Source of the DNA: Reyranella sp. | GTDB taxonomy: Bacteria > Pseudomonadota > Alphaproteobacteria > Reyranellales > Reyranellaceae | Direction of reading: 5' to 3' | Assembly: GCA_017990895.1 (NCBI GenBank) | Contig: JAGNNA010000006.1 | Span: 1-32,300 of the forward strand | Length of the DNA: 32,300 bases | Shown: one piece after another, positions 1 to 6,692 of the stretch | Numbering within the stretch: position 1 is the first letter of the stretch | Layout: the number at the start of each line of letters is the position of its first letter | Program-made: the position numbers and the translations under genes | The notes under the pieces: generated by a model | The model's database searches: none | What the model saw: only the letters and a program-made list of their open reading frames with translations | What the model was told of the DNA's origin: nothing

Positions 1-114
1 GGCAGAAATCGCTGAATTCGTATGCATGGCTGGCTCCCGACTGGGTGTCTCTGACGGACACAGGGATAGGGCCCGGACGGACGGCCGACCATTTGGGTCT
101 TGAACTAAGGGATT

Positions 115-1095
115 CTACGTAGGCCGGCGGCGGTCCTGCGGGGTCACCAGGTCTTCCAGGACACCCGCGAACAGCCGGTACTTGACCCCGACGACGGCGA
201 GTTCGCGGGCCCAGTTCACGATGTCTCCCCACGGATCGTTCAGCTTTCCCAGCCCCGCGACCACCGCGACGACCGTTCCGACCTCGATCGTTCCCTGCAG
301 GACCTGCCAGCCGCCGAAGCAGAGCGCGGAGGCCACGGCCAGGTGATGCATCATGTTCATGAGCAGGTTCATCGTGAACTTGATCCTGTAGATGCCCATG
401 TTGAGCGTGAATACGCGTTCGATCGGGTCCTGTGTCCAGCCCCAGCCAACGGGACCCCCGCGCCCCGCGATACGGCTCACCAGCCCGCCGCTGATGCCGC
501 GCTTGACCAGGATGCGCGACTGGGCACGCTGATTGATGGCCCGCTGCAGCAGCGGAACGAAGAGGACCTGCGGCAGGAAGAACGCGAGCCCCAGTAGCGC
601 CATCCGCCAGTCGAGATAGAGCATGTAGACGATGACGCTCGCCAGCACGCCGCCCTGAAGCAGGGGCTCGGACAGGCTGACGCCGGTGAAGCCGCCGATC
701 GGTTCCGCCTCCTCGAGCACCATGGATATCTCGACGCCGGCTTCCTCGCCACCGACGTCCCGCGTGGCCCGGTCGGCATACTCTCCGACCAGGCTGCGCA
801 GGCGGCGCACCGAATCCTCGGCGACCCAGCCGCGATAAACGTTGAGACAGAGCTTCAGGCTCTGCTCGGAGAGCACGACGCCGACATAGGCGGCAGCCAG
901 CCACAGCACGGTCTCGAAAGTACCGCGGTCCACCAGAACATTGATGACTCGACGCTGAAGCTCCAGGGGAGCCGCGCTCAGCAGGAAGACGAGGACCGAC
1001 AGGATGGCCAGGGCCACCTGATGGCGCCCCGACGAACGCAGCACGAAGCCGATTATGGTCGATGGCATCGAGACGGTACGGTCACGGCCTGGCAT
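115..1095 (-). CDS. Stand-alone ABC exporter-type transmembrane domain protein (no ATPase domain)
   Basis: The 326-aa protein looks like the membrane half of a type-1 ABC exporter. Hydrophobic segments lie near residues 27-43, 62-77, 147-163, 166-184, 250-263 and 270-285. The intervening cytoplasmic loops have the length expected for that fold. The chain stops at TAG just where a nucleotide-binding domain would begin, and no Walker A, signature or Walker B motif is present. If it transports anything it needs a separate ATPase, which is not in the window; the substrate is unknown. An AGGCGGG about nine bases upstream supports the ATG at 1095. A second ATG at 1068 would avoid the 14-bp overlap with the receiver gene before it. 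It is the last visible gene of the usp-hemN-fixLJ strand, which suggests co-expression with oxygen signalling. It could also be a natural ABC-like protein with a non-transport role. Confidence 0.72.
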   Translation of the reverse strand: MPGRDRTVSMPSTIIGFVLRSSGRHQVALAILSVLVFLLSAAPLELQRRVINVLVDRGTFETVLWLAAAYVGVVLSEQSLKLCLNVYRGWVAEDSVRRLRSLVGEYADRATRDVGGEEAGVEISMVLEEAEPIGGFTGVSLSEPLLQGGVLASVIVYMLYLDWRMALLGLAFFLPQVLFVPLLQRAINQRAQSRILVKRGISGGLVSRIAGRGGPVGWGWTQDPIERVFTLNMGIYRIKFTMNLLMNMMHHLAVASALCFGGWQVLQGTIEVGTVVAVVAGLGKLNDPWGDIVNWARELAVVGVKYRLFAGVLEDLVTPQDRRRPT

Positions 1096-1453
1096 CCAGG
1101 ACCCGCCTGATGCTGCCCACCAGATCGGAGAGCGGCTTCTCGAGCACGTCGCTCACTCCCAGGCCCGACGCCCGAGCCCGCAGGGAGCGTGTCACACGGC
1201 CGCTGATGAGGAAGACCGGCAGGGTCACACCGCGCTTCCGCAGCCGCTCCACGAGCTCGAGCCCGTCGATCTCGGGCATCCGGTAGTCGATGACGAGGCA
1301 TCCGCCGTCCGGCAGGTGGTCTTCGGCCAGCAGGGCTTCCGGCGTGGCATAGAGCCGGACACTGAAACCCTCCATCTCGAGCGAGAACTTGAGGGCGTTG
1401 CGCACGGCCGCATCGTCATCGACGAGCAGAATGACATCGGGAGGATTCGACAT
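1082..1453 (-). CDS. Single-domain response regulator (FixJ-type receiver, no output domain)
   Basis: The 123-aa protein is one complete CheY-like receiver. It shows the acidic pocket D12-D14, phospho-acceptor D56 in IDYRMP, S84 in place of the usual Thr, and K106 in LEKP. It ends right after the receiver and has no DNA-binding or enzymatic domain. Such proteins relay phosphate, drain it, or bind a partner. It lies 50 bp downstream of fixJ and overlaps the ABC-domain gene that follows, so FixL is an obvious candidate phosphodonor; that link is inferred. The region before the start lacks a clear Shine-Dalgarno sequence, but a TTGA-N6-TCAA site is centred about 40 bases upstream of the ATG, hinting at its own FixK-type promoter and perhaps a leaderless message. 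Confidence 0.85.
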   Translation of the reverse strand: MSNPPDVILLVDDDAAVRNALKFSLEMEGFSVRLYATPEALLAEDHLPDGGCLVIDYRMPEIDGLELVERLRKRGVTLPVFLISGRVTRSLRARASGLGVSDVLEKPLSDLVGSIRRVLDARP

Positions 1454-1486
1454 GCACCAGCGTCGCCTGCCACGCTGGAAGCCGCG

Positions 1487-1500
1487 TTGATCCAGCTCAA
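1487..1500 (-). promoter_or_regulatory. Candidate FixK/FNR box before the single-domain receiver
   Basis: TTGATCCAGCTCAA has both TTGA and TCAA half-sites at the canonical six-base spacing, although the base before TCAA is C rather than the preferred A/G. It lies in the 50-bp gap between fixJ and the receiver gene. Its centre is 40.5 bases from the receiver ATG, so a class II promoter here would start transcription at about the start codon. Confidence 0.5.
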
Positions 1501-1503
1501 ATA

Positions 1504-2115
1504 CTAGGATTCTCCATCGGTCATGAGGACCATGCGCACCAGCTCGGAAAGGCTGTCGGCCTGCATCTTGGTCATCACGTTGGCGCGATAGACCTCCACC
1601 GTGCGGGCGCTGATGCCGAGGTCGTAGGCGATCACCTTGTTCGCCTTGCCGGCCGCGAGCCCTTTCAGGACGTCGCGCTCCCGACTGGACAGGGCGTCGA
1701 GGCGCTTGCGTATCGAGACCATGCGGTCCTCGCGCTCGCGGTTGCGGGAATGGCGGTCGAGAGCAGACCTGATCGCGGACAGAAGCGTTTCGTCGTCGAA
1801 TGGCTTCTCGATGAAGTCGACGGCCCCGGCCTTCATCGCCTCCACGGCCATGGGCACGTCGCCATGACCGGTCATCACGATCACGGGAAAGCCGGATTTC
1901 AGCTCGGCGAGCCGGCGCTGCAGTTCCAGCCCGTCCATCTCCGGCATCCGGATGTCGGTGACCACGCAACCCGGTTGGGCGTCCGGCAGAACCTTCAGGA
2001 AGGCAACCGCCGAATCGTGAACGCGCACGGCGAGGCCCGCGGTGCTGAGCAGGAAGGCAAGCGACTGCCGGACATCGACATCGTCGTCGATCACATGAAC
2101 GACCTGACTAGCCAT
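1504..2115 (-). CDS. fixJ: Two-component response regulator FixJ
   Basis: The 203-aa protein has a receiver domain (about 1-120) followed by a LuxR/NarL-type helix-turn-helix (about 138-203, beginning LSSRERDVL). This is the size and order of classical FixJ. Phosphorylation site D54 lies in TDIRMPEMDG, the same number as in rhizobial FixJ. D10-D12, T82 and K104 complete the active site. Phosphorylated FixJ dimerises and activates promoters such as fixK under low oxygen. The start at 2115 is preceded by GGGAG and overlaps the 3' end of fixL by 8 bp, so the pair is translationally coupled. No fixK or nitrogen-fixation genes are seen here, so its direct targets lie elsewhere or among the neighbouring promoters. 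Confidence 0.93.
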   Translation of the reverse strand: MASQVVHVIDDDVDVRQSLAFLLSTAGLAVRVHDSAVAFLKVLPDAQPGCVVTDIRMPEMDGLELQRRLAELKSGFPVIVMTGHGDVPMAVEAMKAGAVDFIEKPFDDETLLSAIRSALDRHSRNREREDRMVSIRKRLDALSSRERDVLKGLAAGKANKVIAYDLGISARTVEVYRANVMTKMQADSLSELVRMVLMTDGES

Positions 2116-3262
2116 CGTCCGTCTCCCGGTCGTGAGCGGCCGCGCGCAGGGTGAAGTGAAAGGTCGTCCCGCCACCCGGAGGCGAGTCGACCCAGATCTT
2201 GCCGCCATGCGCCTCGACGATCGTGCGGCAGATCGACAGGCCGAGCCCCATGCCCTTGCGCTTGGTCGTGACGAAGGGCTGGAACAGGTGCTTCGCCACC
2301 TCCGGCGCGAGGCCCGATCCGGTATCGGCAACGGTCACCTCGACCTGGTCTTCCAGCCCGGCGGCCGTGGCGATGTCGAGGCGGCGGACCGCGCCGCCCT
2401 CGCTCATCACGTCGATGGCGTTGCGCATCAGGTTGACGAGCACCTGCTGGATCTGGATGCGGTCGGCGAGCACGAGATCGGCGTCAGGATCCAGCCTGAA
2501 GGTGACCGAAATGCCGTGTTCCCTCGCACCGACGAGCGCTAGAGTGCTGGCATCCTCGATCAGCTTGGGAAGGCTCTCGATTCGCCTTTCGCTCTCGCCG
2601 CGTGCCACGAACTCGCGCAGGCGACGAATGATCTGCCCAGCCCGCAGCGCCTGGTCGGCCGCCTTGGAAACCGCATCGCGGAGCATCTCGACGTTCTCGC
2701 CCTCCATGCGTTCGAGCAGACGGCGCGAGCCCCTGAGATAGTTGCTGATGGCCGTCAACGGCTGGTTGATCTCGTGTGCCAGTGTCGAGGCCATTTCGCC
2801 CAGCGCCGTGAACCGCGACATGTGCGTCACTTCCGACTGCAGCTCTTTCAGCCGGTCCTCGGTAAGCTGCTGGTCGGTCAGGTCGCGGATGAAACCTGTG
2901 AAGTGATGGCGGTCTCCGGTGCGCAGTTCGCCCACCGTGAGATGCATCGGGAAGGTCGTTCCGTCCTTGCGCTGGCCCACGACGATGCGGCCGATGCCGA
3001 TGATCCGGCGCTCGCCGGTCGTCAGGTAGCGCTCGATATAGGCGTCGTGCTGCTCGCGATAGGGCGACGGCATCAGGAGGCTTACGTTATGGCCGCACGC
3101 CTCGTCCGACGCATAGCCGAACAGGCGCTCTGCGGTCGTGCTGAGCGATTCGATGCGGCCCCGCTCGTCGATGATGATCATGGCGTCGGGCACGGTCTGC
3201 AGGATGGACCGCAGGCGCGCCTCCGCCGCCTCGAGCGCGAGCGCGATGGACGTGTCGCTCAT
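2108..3262 (-). CDS. fixL: Oxygen-sensing histidine kinase FixL (single haem-PAS, soluble)
   Basis: The 384-aa sensor kinase has an N-terminal PAS domain (about 15-130), a short coiled linker (about 131-150) and a HisKA/HATPase module. The PAS domain matches haem-binding FixL. H72 in the motif HDAYIERY corresponds to the proximal haem ligand (H200 of Bradyrhizobium FixL), and R92 in IIGIGR corresponds to the oxygen-sensing arginine (R220). The position equivalent to H214 is Arg here. The kinase core shows H163 in AHEINQP, the N-box near 277-284, DTGSG at 313 and GMGLGLS at 337. No membrane segment precedes the PAS domain, and only one PAS is present, so it should be cytosolic and shorter than the roughly 505-aa two-PAS Bradyrhizobium form. 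Oxygen binding is expected to inhibit autophosphorylation and transfer to FixJ. The Shine-Dalgarno match at 3262 is weak. Confidence 0.94.
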   Translation of the reverse strand: MSDTSIALALEAAEARLRSILQTVPDAMIIIDERGRIESLSTTAERLFGYASDEACGHNVSLLMPSPYREQHDAYIERYLTTGERRIIGIGRIVVGQRKDGTTFPMHLTVGELRTGDRHHFTGFIRDLTDQQLTEDRLKELQSEVTHMSRFTALGEMASTLAHEINQPLTAISNYLRGSRRLLERMEGENVEMLRDAVSKAADQALRAGQIIRRLREFVARGESERRIESLPKLIEDASTLALVGAREHGISVTFRLDPDADLVLADRIQIQQVLVNLMRNAIDVMSEGGAVRRLDIATAAGLEDQVEVTVADTGSGLAPEVAKHLFQPFVTTKRKGMGLGLSICRTIVEAHGGKIWVDSPPGGGTTFHFTLRAAAHDRETDDG

Positions 3263-3302
3263 GGGATCATCCGGCTCGACGGCGCATCATCATAACGAAT
3301 GA

Positions 3303-3333
3303 ATTATAGCATACGCCGACGCGCCAGGGGCAA
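3303..3333 (-). promoter_or_regulatory. fixL: Possible sigma-70-like promoter for fixL
   Basis: Reading on the minus strand, TTGCCC (3333-3328) is followed after 19 bases by TATAAT (3308-3303), about 40 bases before the fixL ATG. The -10 is perfect but the spacer is longer than the usual 17 bases. It would give fixLJ transcription independent of the upstream hemN cluster. No FixK-like box is present in this gap. Confidence 0.35.
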
Positions 3334-3549
3334 TCAGGGTCTTATGAAGGAGAGAGGCGCATCCTCATCGAGATTGTCGATGGCCGCCGTCAGCTCCGCC
3401 GCGATGTCGTCGATCGGCCGGCCCGACCGGAAGATGCGAATCGCCTCGGAGAGCAGGCAGCGGGCGACCACATCGTCGGCTATGCCCTGCCTCGATGCCT
3501 CGGCCAACGCTGCCTCGACATGGCCGGAGACCATTTGGTAGGTGCTCAT
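3334..3549 (-). CDS. Hypothetical 71-aa protein between hemN and fixL
   Basis: This small acidic, mostly helical protein has no membrane segment, no metal motif and no family I recognise. The start at 3549 is well supported: GGAAGGAA sits a few bases upstream and the gene begins 13 bp after the hemN stop. It is therefore likely co-transcribed with usp and hemN. The 71-bp gap downstream leads into fixL. A single Cys is present, at residue 31. Its size and position between a haem enzyme and an oxygen-sensor kinase are compatible with a small regulatory partner, but nothing in the sequence proves this. Confidence 0.7.
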   Translation of the reverse strand: MSTYQMVSGHVEAALAEASRQGIADDVVARCLLSEAIRIFRSGRPIDDIAAELTAAIDNLDEDAPLSFIRP

Positions 3550-3562
3550 GACAGTTCCTTCC

Positions 3563-4906
3563 TCAAATCCCGCGGGAATGCCGTCCGTCGGCATGACCAA
3601 GGTGGGTGTCGAAAGCGGCGCAGACGAAACGCACCAGCGGACGTCCGCGCTCGGTGACGTGCAGCGATTCGCCGTCGCGCTGCACGAGCCCGTCGCTGAC
3701 CAGCTGGGGAAGCCCGGCCACCTCGGAAATGAACGACTGGGCCGAGGCGCCATGCCGGCGGCAGACGTCATCCAGATCGACCGAGAAGCTGCACATCAAT
3801 CTCTCGATGATCTCGGCGCGCAGCCGGTCCGCCGCGGTGAGTTCCAGCCCCCGCACCGAGGCGAAGCAACCCGCTTCGATCAGCGCCTGGTAGCGTCCCG
3901 GATCGGCGACGTTCTGGGTATAGCCGCGCGGCAGGCTCGAAATCGCCGACGCGCCCAGGCCGACGACGGAGGGCTGGTCGACCACGACATAGCCCTGGAA
4001 ACTGCGGCGCAACCGGCCGCTGTCCGCCGCGGTCGAAAGCGGGTCGTTCGGCCGCGCATAATGATCGAGGCCGACCTTGCTGTAGCCGCCCTCCACCAGG
4101 CGATCCGCCACGAGGCGGGCCATGGCGGCGCGCGCCTCTGCTCCAGGCAGGCTCTCGGTGTCGATCAGGCGCTGTCGCGCTTTCATCCACGGCACATGCG
4201 CATAGGCGAAGACCGCAAAGCGGTCCGGCGCCAATTCGAGCGCGGCGTCGATCGTGCGGGCCAGCGTCTCCGGCGTCTGCTTCGGCAGGCCATAGACGAG
4301 GTCGATGTTGATGCGGGCAATGCCGGCACCGCGAATCCTCGCCATGGCCGAAGCCGTATCCTCGACCGACTGCAATCGATTGATCGCCCGCTGCACGTCG
4401 ATGTCGAAGTCTTGGACACCGAAGCTCACGCGATCGACGCCGATCTCGCGCATCGTCGCGACGAACTCTTCGTCACAGAAGCGCGGATCCACCTCCATTG
4501 AGGTTTCGGAGCCGCTGCGCCGGTCGAAGCGCACAGCCAGTCGCTTCGCCACCGCGGCGATGTTCGCCGCCCCCAGTTGGGAAGGCGTACCGCCGCCCCA
4601 CTGGATCTGGCCGACCATCATGCCGGGAACCGCCTCGGCAACGAGGTCGATCTCCCTGGCCAATGCTCTAGCGTAGGCGGCGAGCGACTCCGACCGGTTC
4701 ATCGCTGCCGTGTGGCAGGCACAGTACCAGCACAAGCGCGCGCAAAAGGGCACGTGAAGATAGACCGTCGAACAGTCACGCTCCAGGTCCGAGAGCCAGT
4801 CCTTGTGCTGCACGGCGCCCACGGCGCCGTGGAACTGGGCGGCCGTCGGATAGCTCGTGTACCGAGGAACCGACCGGTCGTAGGCCGCGATGGTGGTGGC
4901 GTCCAT
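3563..4906 (-). CDS. hemN: Oxygen-independent coproporphyrinogen III oxidase
   Basis: The 447-aa radical-SAM enzyme converts coproporphyrinogen III to protoporphyrinogen IX without oxygen, supplying haem under micro-oxic or anoxic conditions. The 4Fe-4S/SAM motif is C55-x3-C59-x2-C62 with the additional C64 typical of true HemN (CARLCWYCACHT). It is followed by the SAM-binding GGGTPS and by VSFGVQDFD near residue 180. The N-terminal YTSYPTA is another HemN hallmark and separates it from HemW/HutW paralogues. Its length is close to that of E. coli HemN (about 457 aa). The start codon overlaps the stop of the usp gene by one base (TGATG), so the two are coupled. A FixK-type box upstream of usp would place both under low-oxygen control, a common arrangement for hemN. 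Confidence 0.95.
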   Translation of the reverse strand: MDATTIAAYDRSVPRYTSYPTAAQFHGAVGAVQHKDWLSDLERDCSTVYLHVPFCARLCWYCACHTAAMNRSESLAAYARALAREIDLVAEAVPGMMVGQIQWGGGTPSQLGAANIAAVAKRLAVRFDRRSGSETSMEVDPRFCDEEFVATMREIGVDRVSFGVQDFDIDVQRAINRLQSVEDTASAMARIRGAGIARINIDLVYGLPKQTPETLARTIDAALELAPDRFAVFAYAHVPWMKARQRLIDTESLPGAEARAAMARLVADRLVEGGYSKVGLDHYARPNDPLSTAADSGRLRRSFQGYVVVDQPSVVGLGASAISSLPRGYTQNVADPGRYQALIEAGCFASVRGLELTAADRLRAEIIERLMCSFSVDLDDVCRRHGASAQSFISEVAGLPQLVSDGLVQRDGESLHVTERGRPLVRFVCAAFDTHLGHADGRHSRGI

Positions 4907-5745
4907 CAGTGCGAGATCAGCACGGGGATGGTCATGCTCGACAGGAGCGTGCGGCTCACGCCGCCCAGCACCATCTCGCGCACCCGCGAATGGCCGTAGA
5001 CGCCCATCACGATGAGGTCGCTGCCGATATCGGCGGCGCGCGACAGGATGACCCCGCCCACGTCGCTGTCGGCGGCGACGTCGCGCTGCACCGTGACCTT
5101 CACCCCGTGTCGGGTGAGCCAGAGCGCCACATCGGCCCCCGGCTCGGCGCCGTGGCCGTCCGGCGAGGTCCGCGGGTCGACCACGAGGATGACCACCTTC
5201 TTCGCCATCCGCAGGAACGGCAGGGCATCGGCTGCGGCCCGTGCGCTCTCACGACTGGCATTCCAGCAGAGAAGCACCGACTCGCCGATCGGCCCGCGCA
5301 CGCCGATATGCGGCACGATGAGCGTCGGCCGGCCGCTTGCCAGGACGACGGCTTCGGGCAGGTCCGATGGCGTGGGCGTCTGGGCATCGGGATCCGTCTG
5401 GCCCAGCACGAGAAGGTCGGTGTAGCGCGCCTGGATGACGAGTTCGGAATCGATGAAACCGTCAGTCACGCGCCATTCGTGCGAGGGAACCCGGCGCTCC
5501 TTGAGCGCCTTCTGGAAGGCCCCGAGGGCGGCGGCCTGGTCGGCGTCGGCGCTGGCCTCGTAGCTGGCGAACAGCGAGTCCATGGCGACGCCGCCTTCGA
5601 AGAAGATCGGCGCTTCGAGGGGTGGACGGGCGTGCATGCCGACCAGATGGGCTCCGTATCGCTCCGCCAGTTCTGCTGCCACGGTGAGCCTCTGGCCAAC
5701 CTTCGGGCTGGCATCGCAGTGAACGAGAATCGTCTTGTAGGCCAT
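4906..5745 (-). CDS. Tandem-domain universal stress protein (UspA family)
   Basis: The 279-aa protein is built of two Usp folds, about 1-150 and 155-279. The first begins AYKTILVHCDAS. The second ends with a glycine-rich loop, GVYGHSRVREMVLGGVSRT, that resembles the G-2x-G-9x-G nucleotide-binding motif but has Gly rather than Ser/Thr at the last position, so ATP binding is uncertain. It should be a soluble stress protein; no enzymatic role is evident. The ATG at 5745 is chosen because AGGAGG lies exactly six bases upstream; the in-frame ATG at 5751 would abut that site. It heads the hemN gene set and has a perfect TTGA-N6-TCAA box centred 60.5 bases from its start, the classical geometry for FNR/FixK activation. 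Usp genes under such control are common in micro-oxic regulons. Confidence 0.88.
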   Translation of the reverse strand: MAYKTILVHCDASPKVGQRLTVAAELAERYGAHLVGMHARPPLEAPIFFEGGVAMDSLFASYEASADADQAAALGAFQKALKERRVPSHEWRVTDGFIDSELVIQARYTDLLVLGQTDPDAQTPTPSDLPEAVVLASGRPTLIVPHIGVRGPIGESVLLCWNASRESARAAADALPFLRMAKKVVILVVDPRTSPDGHGAEPGADVALWLTRHGVKVTVQRDVAADSDVGGVILSRAADIGSDLIVMGVYGHSRVREMVLGGVSRTLLSSMTIPVLISH

Positions 5746-5798
5746 GGACATCCTCCTGAATTGTTGGTTGATCGTGCAGGCCCGCAAAGCGCGCGACC

Positions 5799-5812
5799 TT
5801 GACTCAGGTCAA
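5799..5812. promoter_or_regulatory. FixK/FNR box between usp-hemN and the TauE/SafE-like gene
   Basis: TTGACTCAGGTCAA is a near-perfect palindrome matching the TTGAY-N4-RTCAA consensus at every specified position. It lies in the divergent 99-bp gap. Its centre is 60.5 bases from the usp ATG, leaving about 19 bases of leader for a class II (-41.5) promoter. It is about 40 bases from the candidate start of the plus-strand gene. Confidence 0.85.
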
Positions 5813-5844
5813 TCGCCGCCACGGAAAATCATGGTCCATTGCCA

Positions 5845-6582
5845 ATGATGGACATCATTTCCGGTTTCCTCGCGATGTGCGGCGACGGTCTCATGGCTGC
5901 CGCATCGATGCCGCTCGGATTGCCCGCTGCGCTGCTCCTGGCCGGCCTTGCCGGCAGCCTCGTGCATTGCGTGGGCATGTGCGGTCCCTTCGTGCTGGGC
6001 CAGGTGATGGCCTCGGTCGAGCAGCCGGGGGATCGCCCCTATGGCGAATGGCAGCGGCTGACCGGCGCCCTGCTCGTGCCCTACCATCTCGGCCGATTCA
6101 CCACCTATGCGGCACTGGGTGCTCTGGCCGGGGGAGCGACGGCCGTCTTTGCCTCTCTGGAGATGTTCAGCTGGCTGTCGGCCATCCTGTTGATCGCTGC
6201 CGCCGGACTGTTGGCGGCCCAGGCTCTCGGCATGGCCGTGAACGCCTCCTCACCCGCGACAGCTCTGGTGGCCCGTCTGGCCGGCCCGCTTTCCGTGTCA
6301 CGCACTGCACTCGCGCGGTACGGGCTGGGCGTCGTTCTGGGCTTCCTGCCCTGTGGCCTTCTCTATGCAGCTCTGGCCGCTGCGGCAGGCACCGGCTCGG
6401 TGGTGTCGGGAGGCATCGCCATGGCCTGTTTCGCGCTCGGGACCGTGCCGGCACTCGTCGCCGTGGCCTGGGGCGGGTTGATCATGCGGCGACATCTGCG
6501 GACGATCGCCCGATGGGTCAGTCCGCCGCTCCTCGCCGGCAACGCGCTGGTCATGCTCGCCCTGGCGAGCCAGCGGCTCTGA
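5845..6582 (+). CDS. Sulfite exporter TauE/SafE (UreH_2-like) family membrane protein
   Basis: The roughly 245-aa polytopic protein carries paired motifs HCVGMCGP (about 41-48) and LGFLPCGLLY (about 166-175). These are typical of the TauE/SafE/UreH_2 proteins found beside cbb3 oxidase genes, which are distantly related to the DsbD/CcdA transmembrane fold. About six hydrophobic segments are visible. The conserved Cys and His residues inside membrane helices make a role in metal (copper) or thiol handling for oxidase assembly plausible, but the substrate is not established and the family name should not be read as proof of sulfite export. ATG at 5845 or 5848 is preferred; an in-frame TTG lies at 5839. 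No good Shine-Dalgarno sequence precedes either ATG. The FixK box at 5799 is centred about 40 bases upstream. Confidence 0.8.
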   Translation: MMDIISGFLAMCGDGLMAAASMPLGLPAALLLAGLAGSLVHCVGMCGPFVLGQVMASVEQPGDRPYGEWQRLTGALLVPYHLGRFTTYAALGALAGGATAVFASLEMFSWLSAILLIAAAGLLAAQALGMAVNASSPATALVARLAGPLSVSRTALARYGLGVVLGFLPCGLLYAALAAAAGTGSVVSGGIAMACFALGTVPALVAVAWGGLIMRRHLRTIARWVSPPLLAGNALVMLALASQRL

Positions 6583-6590
6583 CAACCCCG

Positions 6591-6673
6591 GTCATCGCGA
6601 TGTCAGCGGGTTGCGATGACGCCAAGTACGGCGGCAATTCGGGAATTGAACCAGGGGCTTCCCCGTAACCTGG
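6591..6673. repeat. Cluster of short inverted repeats in a convergent gap
   Basis: The 110-bp gap between convergent genes contains GTCATCGC (6591-6598) paired with GCGATGAC (6613-6620). It also holds a CAATTC-GG-GAATTG palindrome (6635-6648), and CCAGG...CCTGG (6651-6673) enclosing GGGGCTTCCCC. No T-run follows any of the stems, so a standard intrinsic terminator is not shown. They may act as a bidirectional transcription stop or mRNA end-protecting structures. Confidence 0.5.
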
Positions 6674-6692
6674 CGCTGGCTGCACGACGGCG

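Noticed and set aside
1..114. Possible start of another minus-strand gene at position 27 and a GTGTC/GACAC hairpin at 45-61
   Set aside because: Only nine codons are visible before the edge and the stem is five bases with no T-run, so neither can be supported. Otherwise I see nothing in this stretch.
4377..4392. TTGATCG sequence within hemN
   Set aside because: It has a single half-site only, inside coding sequence.
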